Positions 8,084 to 16,390 of a DNA stretch of 64,000 nt are shown one piece after another; the first letter of the stretch is position 1; the number at the start of each line of letters is the position of its first letter. The stretch is from Natronomonas salsuginis (GTDB lineage: Archaea > Halobacteriota > Halobacteria > Halobacteriales > Haloarculaceae). The notes under the pieces are model-generated. The model saw nothing but the letters and a program-made list of their open reading frames with translations. It was not told the DNA's origin and did no database searches. The stretch is taken from positions 124,001 to 188,000 of the forward strand of contig NZ_QKNX01000002.1 of NCBI RefSeq assembly GCF_005239135.1, in the 5' to 3' direction. The position numbers and the translations under genes were made by a program.

Positions 8084-10594
8084 ATGGCCGATCACCTCCG
8101 CCGACAAGAGTACGCGCGTCTCCGCGCGGCGGCCGAAACGACGCGGGAGCGGCTCGTCATTCGGCTCATCGGCGAAGCCGGCGTCAGGCCAGCCGAACAG
8201 ACCCGCGTTCGGCCCGGAGACGTCGATCGGCGTCGGTTCGGCGGCGTCACGCATCACTTTCTGTCCGTTCGGGACGACGACGATACGCCGTCCCGTCGAA
8301 CGTATCTCTCGGGAGAGCTGGCCCAGACGATAGACGAATACGCCGCGACCGCGGGAACGGATCCGGACGGCCGCCTGCTCGACATCACGCCGCGTCGAGT
8401 CCAGATGCTCGTCTCGGAAGTCGCCGATAGAGCGGCCGAGACGACCGGTGAATCGTGGTTCGCCGACCTTTCGAGCCGCGATCTCCGTCGGTATTTCGCC
8501 CGACGATTGCTCGTCGAGGAGGGGATCGACCCGCGGATCGTGGGAACGATCGGCGGGTGGGACCGCCTCGGGGCGCTCGAACCGTATCTCGAACCGGCCG
8601 ACGACGCAGCCGTCGCGGCCGCGTTCGGCGACTCGGATCGGTCCGCAGTCGACGGGTCCGGGCTGTCGCTCGACGAGAGCGATCGAGTCGTCGGGCTCGA
8701 ACTCGACGCCGACGGTCGAATCGTCGGTGCCGAGGGCGACGTTCGATCGACGCTCGAGTACGAACCGAACGCCGTCGTCGGAACGCCGTTCGGACGGCTG
8801 TTCACGGACGGTTCCCGCGAGCGTGCGAAACCAAAGGGGCTGCTCTCGTCGGCCAGTAGAGACGATCTCACGGTCGAAACGTGTTGGTTCCGGCGAGCCG
8901 ACGGCGAGCGAGCCCGCCTCTCGGCGCTCGTCTGCGCCCGACGCGGCGACGATCACCTCACGGGGTTCACCGCGGTTCTCTGGGATGCCGACGCCGATGA
9001 CGGTAACTGGACGGCGAGTACGTTCCGTCGAGCCGTCTCCGCCGCCGGACAGCCCGTCTGTTTTGCCACCGCCGACGGGGAACTCGAGTACGTCAACCTT
9101 GCCTTCGAGGAGCTGACCGGATACACCCAAAGCGAGGTCGTTGGCCGCCCGGCTGCCGACATTCTCAGCTCCGGGGAGGATCTCGAGGCCTACGACGAAT
9201 CGCTCCGGGGGACGGTGTCGGACGGGGAGCCGTGGGTCGGACAGGTGACGATCCGCCGAAAGAGCGGTGAGCGAGTGCATCTCCGCCAGACGGTCGCGCC
9301 GATCGGCGGCGGTGAGTTCGTCGTCATCGTCGCGACGGACGTGACCGAGCGGGTTCGACGCGAACGCGCACTCGCTCGTCGCTGCGAGACGCTCGAGGGG
9401 CTCGAAGGGCTGGTCGCGGACATCAACGCTGCCGGCCGGGAACTGATCGACGCATCGACCAGATCCGAGATCGAAGCCGCGGTCTGCGCCTCGCTCGCCG
9501 ACAGCGACGCGTATCTCGCCGCGTGGATTGGCGGCACAGCACCGGGTGATCCACAGCTGCGACCGCGGGAGGGGGCCGGGGCGGCCATCGTCGGTGACTC
9601 ACCGTTCACTACCGACGCCGGAGTGCTGTCATCGGCGCTCGAAACCGATCATCCCCGGGTCGCGGGCGGAGAGTTTTCGGCGGACGTCGCCGGTCCCTTC
9701 GATCCCGAGGACGTCTCCGACGCTCGCGCGGTCGGGGTCGTCCCGCTCGCGTACGGGGAGACAACGTACGGACTCCTCGTCGTGTTCACCGACCGCGGGA
9801 CCGCGTTCGGCGACCGCGAACGGACGCTCCTGTCCGATCTCGGAGCGCACGTCGGGCACGCGATCACCGCGATAGAGCGCCGGAATCTGCTGTTGGCGGA
9901 CACCGTCGTCGAGTTGGAGTTCAACTGCACCGATCGAGGTGCCTTTCTCGTCTCCGCGACGGCCGCACACGAGTGCACCTGCTCGATCGAGGCGGTCGTC
10001 CCCGTCTCGGAGGATTCGCTTTTGTTTTACGCGACGCTTTCGAACGCGTCCCCGGACGCGTTTCTCGATACGGCGACCGCGGCGCCGGGCGTCACCGACG
10101 GCCGCTACATCCGCGAGTACGACGACCGATCGCTGCTCGAGTTCACCGTCGAGGGGAGTTCTCCGGCGCTGACGCTGACCGAGCTGAGCGCGACGATTCG
10201 GGAGGGGGTCGCCGCCGCCGGCACACAGACCCTCCGGGCCGAGATCTCCCAGGAGATGAGCGTCAGATCGGTTGTCGAGGGGCTGCAGGCTTCGTTCCCG
10301 GACACCGCGCTTCGGGCGAAACAGGCGGTCGACCGCCCAGTCGAGACCGTCGCGGACTTTCAGGACTCGCTCGCGGAGACGCTCACGGACAAACAGCGCG
10401 CGGCGCTCCGGGCGGCGTACTTCGCCGGCTACTTCGATTGGCCGCGTGGATCGACCGCCGAGGAGGTCGCCGACTCGATGGGCGTCTCCTCGCCGACGCT
10501 CCACAACCACCTCCGGAAGGCCGAGCGAAAGCTCCTTTCGTCGTTCTTCGAGCACACGCGCGATCACATCGGCGGCGGTCCTCCGCACATCTGA
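8084..10594 (+). CDS. bat: Bat-like bacterio-opsin activator with integrase-like N-terminus, PAS, GAF and HTH-10
   Basis: 836 residues. About 1-185 resemble the catalytic fold of tyrosine recombinases: GEAGVRPAEQ, then DLSSRDLRRYFARRLL and a late YLEP tyrosine, but the usual HxxR histidine is Ser and the GH motif is GW, so recombinase activity is unlikely. A weak PAS-like segment follows near 210-300, a clear PAS near 310-430 (FEELTGYTQSEVVGRP), a GAF near 455-605, the BAT-specific domain near 610-760, and a C-terminal HTH-10 with LTDKQRAALRAAYFAGYFDWPR. This is the architecture of oxygen- and light-responsive regulators of opsin and retinal genes. A halorhodopsin gene with a matching promoter element is at 52.2-53.0 kb. 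Confidence 0.88.
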   Translation: MADHLRRQEYARLRAAAETTRERLVIRLIGEAGVRPAEQTRVRPGDVDRRRFGGVTHHFLSVRDDDDTPSRRTYLSGELAQTIDEYAATAGTDPDGRLLDITPRRVQMLVSEVADRAAETTGESWFADLSSRDLRRYFARRLLVEEGIDPRIVGTIGGWDRLGALEPYLEPADDAAVAAAFGDSDRSAVDGSGLSLDESDRVVGLELDADGRIVGAEGDVRSTLEYEPNAVVGTPFGRLFTDGSRERAKPKGLLSSASRDDLTVETCWFRRADGERARLSALVCARRGDDHLTGFTAVLWDADADDGNWTASTFRRAVSAAGQPVCFATADGELEYVNLAFEELTGYTQSEVVGRPAADILSSGEDLEAYDESLRGTVSDGEPWVGQVTIRRKSGERVHLRQTVAPIGGGEFVVIVATDVTERVRRERALARRCETLEGLEGLVADINAAGRELIDASTRSEIEAAVCASLADSDAYLAAWIGGTAPGDPQLRPREGAGAAIVGDSPFTTDAGVLSSALETDHPRVAGGEFSADVAGPFDPEDVSDARAVGVVPLAYGETTYGLLVVFTDRGTAFGDRERTLLSDLGAHVGHAITAIERRNLLLADTVVELEFNCTDRGAFLVSATAAHECTCSIEAVVPVSEDSLLFYATLSNASPDAFLDTATAAPGVTDGRYIREYDDRSLLEFTVEGSSPALTLTELSATIREGVAAAGTQTLRAEISQEMSVRSVVEGLQASFPDTALRAKQAVDRPVETVADFQDSLAETLTDKQRAALRAAYFAGYFDWPRGSTAEEVADSMGVSSPTLHNHLRKAERKLLSSFFEHTRDHIGGGPPHI

Positions 10595-10640
10595 GCGGTG
10601 TTCGTGATCCTCTGCCCCGATCGGCGTCGTCGGGGCGAGC

Positions 10641-10650
10641 GGTGTATAAA
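10641..10650 (+). promoter_or_regulatory. Orphan TATA-like element between bat and acs
   Basis: GTATAAATAC is the best TATA match in the 271-base gap but lies over 200 bases from the acs ATG, too far to be its core promoter. A transcript would start near 10672 and meet a T-rich run (TTTCATTTTAG) near 10727-10737. I see no open frame there. The rest of the gap holds a short CCCGAAATAGGG hairpin and the acs promoter. Confidence 0.25.
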
Positions 10651-10832
10651 TACTTTGAGGCTGCTGTGAGTGCCGAACATATTCGACGCAAAAATCGCCA
10701 ATCGGACGTTCAGTATTTCAATGATCTTTCATTTTAGTCCCCGAAATAGGGTTTCTCACGCCGTATCTACGTCGAATGGCTGTCGGAGCGTCGCTCTCGA
10801 TCGCGGCGAAGTTTGTATGTTTAGATCCCTCG

Positions 10833-10840
10833 CTTATTAG
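10833..10840 (+). promoter_or_regulatory. Probable TATA box of acs
   Basis: CTTATTAG centred about 30 bases before the acs ATG at 10866. No Shine-Dalgarno sequence precedes that ATG, consistent with a leaderless mRNA. Confidence 0.4.
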
Positions 10841-10865
10841 TACGCCATCTATTCGGTAGGACGTA

Positions 10866-12830
10866 ATGTCTGAACCGGAGGATACGAAACTGGAGGCACG
10901 GCTCGCCGAACAGGAGTCGTTCGAGCCGCCGGAGTCGTTCGTCGAGGAGGCGAACGTTTCGGACCCGGATATTTACGATGAGTTCGAGGAGAACTGGCCG
11001 GAGTGTTGGGAGCGCGCGGCCGAGCTGTTGACTTGGGAGGAGGAGTACGACGAGGTGCTCGTCGACGACGACGAGCCGTTCTACGAGTGGTTCACGAACG
11101 GAAAGCTCAACGCCTCGGCGAACTGTCTCGACCGCCACCTCGACGATCGCGGCGACGAACTCGCGATCCAGTGGGAGGGCGAACTCGGCGAGACGCGCGA
11201 GTACACGTACGAGGAACTCCACCGCGAAGTGAACGAGTTCGCGGCCGCACTCTCGGAGTTGGGCGTCGAGGAGGACGATATCGTCACGATGTACATGCCG
11301 ATGATCCCGGAACTGCCGATCGCGATGTTGGCGTGCGCGCGGATCGGCGCGCCGCACTCGGTCGTCTTCGCCGGCTTCTCCGCGGACGCGCTCGCGACGC
11401 GAATGAAATCGGCCGATTCGGAGTATCTCGTGACCTGCGACGGCTACTACCGCCGCGGCGACGGCCTCGACCACATGACGAAGGCCAACGAGGGGCTCGC
11501 CGACGTCACCCACGACACCACGACGGTCGTCGTCGACCGGCTCGGCGACGAACTCGAACACGAGTTGACGGAGAACCAACACGACTACGACGACCTCGTC
11601 GCCGACCAAGCGGGCGCGTCGCTCGAGCCGGTCGTCCGGGACGCCGAGGACATGCTGTTCCTCATGTACACGTCGGGAACGACGGGACAGCCGAAGGGCG
11701 TCAAACACACGACCGGCGGCTACCTCTCCTACGTCTCGTGGACGTCGCACGCGGTGTTGGACGTGAAGCCGGCGGACACGTACTGGTGTTCGGCCGATAT
11801 CGGGTGGATCACGGGGCACTCCTACATCGTCTACGGCCCCCTCGCGCTCGGCACCACGACCGTGATGTACGAGGGAACGCCCGACTACCCCGACAAGGAC
11901 CGCATGTGGGAGATCGTCGAGAACTACGGGGTCGACCAGCTGTACACGGCGCCGACGGCGATCCGTGCGTTCATGAAGTGGGGGAGTCGGTACCCCGAAC
12001 AGCACGATCTGTCGTCGCTGCGGTTGCTGGGGACGGTCGGGGAGCCGATCAACCCGAAGGCGTGGAAGTGGTACTACAAACACATCGGTGGCGAGGAGTG
12101 TCCGATCGTCGACACTTGGTGGCAGACCGAGACGGGGGGGATGATGATCACGACGCTGCCGGCGATCGGGGAGATGAAGCCGGGGTCGGCGGGGCCGCCG
12201 CTGCCCGGGATCAGCGCCAACGTCGTCGACGAGGCCGGCGAGGAGGTCGCCCCCGGCGAGGCGGGGTACGTGACCGTCGATCGACCGTGGCCCGGCATGC
12301 TCCGGACGCTGTATCGGAACGACGAGCGGTTCGTTTCGGAGTACTGGGAGGCGTACTCGGATTCCGACGCCGACGAGTGGGTGTACTTCCCCGAAGACGG
12401 CGCGAAGATCGACGAGGACGGCTACATCACCATTCTCGGGCGCGTCGACGACGTGATCAACGTCTCCGGCCACCGGCTGGGGACGATGGAGATCGAGTCG
12501 GCGGTCGTCGGCGTCGAGGGGGTCGCCGAGGCCGCGGCCGTCGGCGGCGACCACGAGATGAAAGGCGAGGCGGTGTACGTCTACGTCATCCTCGAGGACG
12601 GCTACGAGGAAGGCGCGGAGATGGAGGCCGCCATCGTCGAGGGCGTTGAGGAATCGATCGGTCCGATCGCCCGGCCCGAGGAGGTCATATTCACCCCTGA
12701 GCTCCCGAAGACTCGGTCCGGGAAGATCATGCGGCGGCTGTTGGAGGACATCGCGAACGGCGACGAGCTCGGCAACACGAGCACGCTTCGCAACCCCGAT
12801 GTCGTCAAAGATATCGCAAAAAAACTATAA
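10866..12830 (+). CDS. acs: Acetate-CoA ligase (acetyl-CoA synthetase)
   Basis: 654 residues. It converts acetate, ATP and CoA to acetyl-CoA, AMP and PPi through an acetyl-adenylate. All standard motifs are intact: TSGTTGQPKGVKHTTGG phosphate loop, DTWWQTETGG acetate and ATP pocket, GRVDDVINVSGHRLGT hinge loop, and the regulatory lysine in [11 protein letters not shown]. Only 18 AT-rich bases separate it from the Liv-type transporter genes, so enzyme and importer probably share a substrate pathway. DNA identity with the 5944 paralogue is patchy and locally near perfect. Confidence 0.95.
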   Translation: MSEPEDTKLEARLAEQESFEPPESFVEEANVSDPDIYDEFEENWPECWERAAELLTWEEEYDEVLVDDDEPFYEWFTNGKLNASANCLDRHLDDRGDELAIQWEGELGETREYTYEELHREVNEFAAALSELGVEEDDIVTMYMPMIPELPIAMLACARIGAPHSVVFAGFSADALATRMKSADSEYLVTCDGYYRRGDGLDHMTKANEGLADVTHDTTTVVVDRLGDELEHELTENQHDYDDLVADQAGASLEPVVRDAEDMLFLMYTSGTTGQPKGVKHTTGGYLSYVSWTSHAVLDVKPADTYWCSADIGWITGHSYIVYGPLALGTTTVMYEGTPDYPDKDRMWEIVENYGVDQLYTAPTAIRAFMKWGSRYPEQHDLSSLRLLGTVGEPINPKAWKWYYKHIGGEECPIVDTWWQTETGGMMITTLPAIGEMKPGSAGPPLPGISANVVDEAGEEVAPGEAGYVTVDRPWPGMLRTLYRNDERFVSEYWEAYSDSDADEWVYFPEDGAKIDEDGYITILGRVDDVINVSGHRLGTMEIESAVVGVEGVAEAAAVGGDHEMKGEAVYVYVILEDGYEEGAEMEAAIVEGVEESIGPIARPEEVIFTPELPKTRSGKIMRRLLEDIANGDELGNTSTLRNPDVVKDIAKKL

Positions 12831-12837
12831 CGATAAA

Positions 12838-12846
12838 TTAATATAA
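12838..12846 (+). promoter_or_regulatory. TATA-like box in the acs-liv gap
   Basis: TTAATATAA sits in the 18-base gap after acs and is centred 28 bases before the ATG at 12870. That spacing predicts a leaderless transcript starting at that ATG, so the transporter may have its own promoter besides any read-through from acs. Confidence 0.45.
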
Positions 12847-12869
12847 TAATGGTTAGTCAAAACGACAAC

Positions 12870-14288
12870 ATGGCGGAGAATGACACACAATCGCGACGCG
12901 ACGTGCTGAAGACAGCCGGCGCCGCCGGAGCGGCCGGTATCGCGGGCCTCGCTGGCTGTCTGGAAGGCGAGGGGAACGGCAACGGAAACGGCGGCAACGG
13001 GAACGGCAACGGGAACGGCGGCGGAAACGGCGGTGGCAACGGTGGTGGCGACGACTACCCGTCGCTCGGGAACTACCCAATCGAGGGCGACACCGCCGTG
13101 CTCGGTTTCAACGTTCCCCAGACCGGCCCCTACCAGGAGGAGGGTGCCGACGAACTCCGCGCGTACGAACTCGCCGCGAACCACCTCAACAACGGCGGCG
13201 GCTGGGTCGACCTGTGGGACGACCTCTCCGGCGACGGGGTCAACGGCTACGAGATCGACTACGTGACCGGTGACACGGCGACCGACGCCGACACCGCCCG
13301 CGAGTCCGGCGAACGGATGATCCAGCGGGACAACGTCATCATGTTCAGCGGCGGCTCCTCGAGTGCGACCGCGATCGCCCAGCAGGAACTCGCTCAACAG
13401 GAGAACGTCATGTTCATGTGCTGTCTGACGCACTCGAACGACACAACCGGCGGGGACTGCGTCCGCTACAGTTTCCGGGAGATGTTCAACGCGTACATGA
13501 CCGGACAGGCGCTCGCCCCGATCGTGACCGAAGAGTACGGCGAGGACCTCGAGTTCTACCAGCTGTACGCCGACTACACCTGGGGGCAGACCCAGCAGGC
13601 GTCGATGCGTCAGTTCTTCGAGGATGCGGGCTGGAGCGAGGTCGACTCCGTCCCCACGCCGCTGGGAACGAGCGACTACTCGACGTTCCTCTCGGAGGCC
13701 GTCGACTCCGGTGCGGACGTGCTCTTCTTGAACCACTACGGACTGGACGGCTCGAACTCGGTCTCCCAAGCCATCGATCAGGGTGTCAACGAGGAGATGG
13801 AGATCGTCGTCCCGCTGTACAACGTTCCGATGGCAGCCGGTGCCAGCGGCTCCATCGAGGGCATCTTCGGGACGGACGACTGGGACGCGAATCTCGATAA
13901 CGAGCCCACACAGGCGTTCGTGGAGGCGTTCCGTGATGAGTACGGGTCCACCCCGAGCTCCCCCGCGCGCATCGCGTACTCGGCGACGATGCTGTACGCC
14001 GCGGCCGTCGAGCGCGCCGGGACGTTCTACCCGCCCGAAGTCATCCGCGAACTCGAGGACTACGAGTGGGACAACGGCGGTATCGGCGAGGAGATCATGC
14101 GGGAGTGCGACCACCAGTCGATGCGCGACATCCTGGTCGTCCGCGGTCTCCCCGAATCCGAACAGGAACCGGACAACGGCCGGTACTGGGAGGTCGTCGA
14201 GCAGTCCGCCTACCCCGAAGACGTCGGGTACGAGTGCGACAGCGGCCCCGCTGCGGAGTGTGAACTCCCCGGATACGGCGACGAGTAA
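12870..14288 (+). CDS. Liv-type ABC transporter substrate-binding lipoprotein
   Basis: 472 residues. The N-terminus has a Tat signal (SRRDVLKTAG) followed by a lipobox LAGC with Cys30, so the protein should be exported folded and anchored to the outer face of the membrane. A linker of Gly and Asn repeats follows at about 31-60. The rest is a type I periplasmic-binding fold of the branched-chain amino acid/amide class, with VLGFNVPQTGPYQEEG and the central VMFMCCLTHSNDTTGG segment. An in-frame ATG at 12849 gives seven more residues, but the TATA spacing favours 12870. Ligand unknown; linkage to acs suggests a short-chain acid or related molecule. Confidence 0.9.
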   Translation: MAENDTQSRRDVLKTAGAAGAAGIAGLAGCLEGEGNGNGNGGNGNGNGNGGGNGGGNGGGDDYPSLGNYPIEGDTAVLGFNVPQTGPYQEEGADELRAYELAANHLNNGGGWVDLWDDLSGDGVNGYEIDYVTGDTATDADTARESGERMIQRDNVIMFSGGSSSATAIAQQELAQQENVMFMCCLTHSNDTTGGDCVRYSFREMFNAYMTGQALAPIVTEEYGEDLEFYQLYADYTWGQTQQASMRQFFEDAGWSEVDSVPTPLGTSDYSTFLSEAVDSGADVLFLNHYGLDGSNSVSQAIDQGVNEEMEIVVPLYNVPMAAGASGSIEGIFGTDDWDANLDNEPTQAFVEAFRDEYGSTPSSPARIAYSATMLYAAAVERAGTFYPPEVIRELEDYEWDNGGIGEEIMRECDHQSMRDILVVRGLPESEQEPDNGRYWEVVEQSAYPEDVGYECDSGPAAECELPGYGDE

Positions 14289-14340
14289 TCGGTCCGTCGG
14301 AGAGCCAACACAATCAGACTCCCCCTTATCCATTCATTAC

Positions 14341-14379
14341 ATGCAAACCAGCACACAATCGTCGGAGGTGGTTCCGTGA
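14341..14379 (+). CDS. Possible 12-residue leader ORF overlapping livH
   Basis: ATG to TGA encodes MQTSTQSSEVVP. Its stop overlaps the GTG start of livH as GTGA, and the Shine-Dalgarno GGAGGTG for livH lies inside it. The layout resembles translational coupling. It could also be chance, since no ribosome binding site for this ORF is visible. Confidence 0.3.
   Translation: MQTSTQSSEVVP
14363..14369 (+). promoter_or_regulatory. Shine-Dalgarno site that fixes the livH start
   Basis: GGAGGTG lies six bases before the GTG at 14376. It decides the non-ATG start of livH and shows that this internal operon gene uses a Shine-Dalgarno mechanism, unlike the leaderless genes around it. Confidence 0.6.
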
Positions 14380-15311
14380 GCGTCGTCGGAAACGTCATCG
14401 GATTCCTCATCCAGACGCTCGCAGTGTCGTCGATCTACATCCTGGTCGCCATCGGCCTGTCGATCACGCTCGGTACGCTGAAGTTCGTGAACTTCGCCCA
14501 CGCCGCGCTGTATCTGGCCGGCGTCTACATCGGGCTCATGATCGCGTTTGAGCTCCCCTTCTCCGGGGACATCGCGCGCAGCCTCGGGTTACAGAGCTTC
14601 GGGGTCGAGTTGGGCTTTCTGGCCGCGCTCATCCTCGTCCCGATCGTCGCGTTCGCCCTCGGGCTGTTGATGGAGCGGTTCGTCGCCCGGTCGTTCTACG
14701 ACCGGCCGGACACCGACCAGATTCTGGTGACGTTCGGAATTCTCCTGATCGTCCAGGAGCTCGCCAGGGCGTTCGTCGGCGGCCGGTCGATCACCTTCTC
14801 CCGACCGGGCTGGGCGACCGGGGCAGCCGACCTCGGTCCGCTCGGCACGTACTCCAGTTGGCGGTTGGCGATCATCGGGATCACGGCGATCCTTGTGGGT
14901 TCGGTGTTCCTCTACATCAAGTACACCGATGTCGGCCTCGCGGTGCGGGCCGGGACCGAGGACACGGAGATGCTCAACCTGCTCGGGGTTCGCTCGACGC
15001 GGCCGTTCCTCGTGATCTTCGGAGTCGGTTCGGGGCTCGCGGGCGCCGCGGGCGTCGTCGGCGGACCGGTCTTCAGCGTCGTGCCCGAGATCGGGGTCGA
15101 GGTGCTCGTCCCCGCGTTCCTCGTCGTCGTCGTCGGCGGCGTGGGGAGTATCGCCGGCTCGGTCGTCGGCGGCCTCCTGATCGGGGCCGTCGAGGTCGGC
15201 CTCCAGATGAACGCCCCCACGTGGTCGTCCGTTGGAATCTACGCGCTTGCGGCGATCGTCCTTCTGGTCCGGCCGGCGGGACTACTCGGCTCGGTGGAGG
15301 TAGGTGAATGA
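14376..15311 (+). CDS. livH: Liv-type ABC transporter permease (LivH family)
   Basis: 311 residues with about eight hydrophobic segments, the normal LivH topology. The family signature GLSITLGTLKFVNFAHAALY is at the N-terminus, and the coupling region is followed by the Gly-rich VVVVGGVGSIAGSVVGGLL. It starts at GTG 14376 behind a strong Shine-Dalgarno and overlaps livM by four bases (ATGA), so the two permeases are probably translated together and pair in the membrane. Confidence 0.93.
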   Translation: MSVVGNVIGFLIQTLAVSSIYILVAIGLSITLGTLKFVNFAHAALYLAGVYIGLMIAFELPFSGDIARSLGLQSFGVELGFLAALILVPIVAFALGLLMERFVARSFYDRPDTDQILVTFGILLIVQELARAFVGGRSITFSRPGWATGAADLGPLGTYSSWRLAIIGITAILVGSVFLYIKYTDVGLAVRAGTEDTEMLNLLGVRSTRPFLVIFGVGSGLAGAAGVVGGPVFSVVPEIGVEVLVPAFLVVVVGGVGSIAGSVVGGLLIGAVEVGLQMNAPTWSSVGIYALAAIVLLVRPAGLLGSVEVGE

Positions 15312-16390
15312 GCGAACCGACCGAATCCGCGACCCCGGCCGACGCCACCGACCACGGTCTGTTGGAGCGGTGGGACCACGTCCGCGAGCGGGAGTCGTTT
15401 TCGCTCCTCGCCGCGATCGCGTTTGTGATCGTCTTCCCGCTCGTGTTCACGAACCTCCCGGCATACAGCGGCTACATGACCCTCGTCGAGCTGATCTACA
15501 TCTGGGCGATCTTCGCGATCGGCTTCGACCTGCTCTTGGGGTACACCGGATTGCTGTCGTTCGGACACGCGATTTTCTGGGGCGGGAGCGCCTACGCCGC
15601 CGGCTTCGTGAGCGCCAACGTCACCGGATCGCCCCTGGTCATGGTGCTCGTCGGGATCGTCGTGGCGGTCCTGCTCGCGCTTTTCATTGGCTTCGTGTCG
15701 CTCCGGCGCGGCGGCATCTACTTCGCCATACTGACACTCTCGTTCGGGCAGATGATGTACTACCTCGCGCTGGGTCCGCTCGGCTGGCTCACCGGCGGCG
15801 AGGACGGGTTCACTGGCGTGAGCGTCGATCCCCTGCTCGGCGTCTTGGGATTCGACCGCGCGTTCGCCGGCGTGTTGGGGACGCTCCTTCACGACATCGC
15901 GTACGCCTTCTATGCGGTCTTTTTCCTGTTCGCCATCGCGATCGCGCTCCGGATCGTCCGGTCGCCGTACGGCGCGATCTTCGAGGCGATAAGCGAGAAC
16001 GAACAACGCGTCAACTTCCTCGGGCTCAACGTCTGGCGGTACAAGCTCGCGGCGTTCACGCTGTCGGGCGCGTTCGCCGGACTGGCCGGCGGCCTTCATA
16101 CGGTCCACGCCCAGTACGTCGCGATCGGGTCGCTGTACTGGATCACCAGCGGCGACATCGTGATCATGACCGTGCTCGGCGGCGTCGGGTCCGTGTTCGG
16201 CCCGGTTGCCGGGGTGATCGCGTTCCTCTACGTCGAGAATATCGTCTCCGGCGAGATCGCCTACTGGCTCTTGGTGCTCGGGCTGTTGTTCGTGGTCGTC
16301 GTCTGGCTGTTCCCGCAGGGCATCTGGGGGTTCGTCACCGACATCAGAGCCGCGATCCGCCCGAGCTCCGACCTGGAGGATGAGAACTGA
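15308..16390 (+). CDS. livM: Liv-type ABC transporter permease (LivM family)
   Basis: 360 residues with about ten membrane segments and a soluble acidic N-terminus of roughly 40 residues. The family motif GYTGLLSFGHAIFWGGSAY and the coupling loop SENEQRVNFLGLNVWRYKL are clear. The start overlaps the livH stop and the stop overlaps the livG start, so expression is coupled. It forms the second half of the translocation pore. Confidence 0.93.
   Translation: MSEPTESATPADATDHGLLERWDHVRERESFSLLAAIAFVIVFPLVFTNLPAYSGYMTLVELIYIWAIFAIGFDLLLGYTGLLSFGHAIFWGGSAYAAGFVSANVTGSPLVMVLVGIVVAVLLALFIGFVSLRRGGIYFAILTLSFGQMMYYLALGPLGWLTGGEDGFTGVSVDPLLGVLGFDRAFAGVLGTLLHDIAYAFYAVFFLFAIAIALRIVRSPYGAIFEAISENEQRVNFLGLNVWRYKLAAFTLSGAFAGLAGGLHTVHAQYVAIGSLYWITSGDIVIMTVLGGVGSVFGPVAGVIAFLYVENIVSGEIAYWLLVLGLLFVVVVWLFPQGIWGFVTDIRAAIRPSSDLEDEN

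Noticed and set aside
10821-12554. 577-codon open frame on the minus strand opposite acs
   Set aside because: Shadow frame caused by high GC third positions of acs; the Arg- and His-rich translation has no family features. The same holds for 6340-7752.
12960-13050. Short GGNAAC-like repeats that look like a minisatellite
   Set aside because: They encode the Gly-Asn linker of a lipoprotein, a common spacer.
12825-14333. 502-codon minus-strand frame opposite the binding protein gene
   Set aside because: Antisense to a clear Tat lipoprotein; low-complexity Val and Ala runs mirror the Gly-Asn linker.
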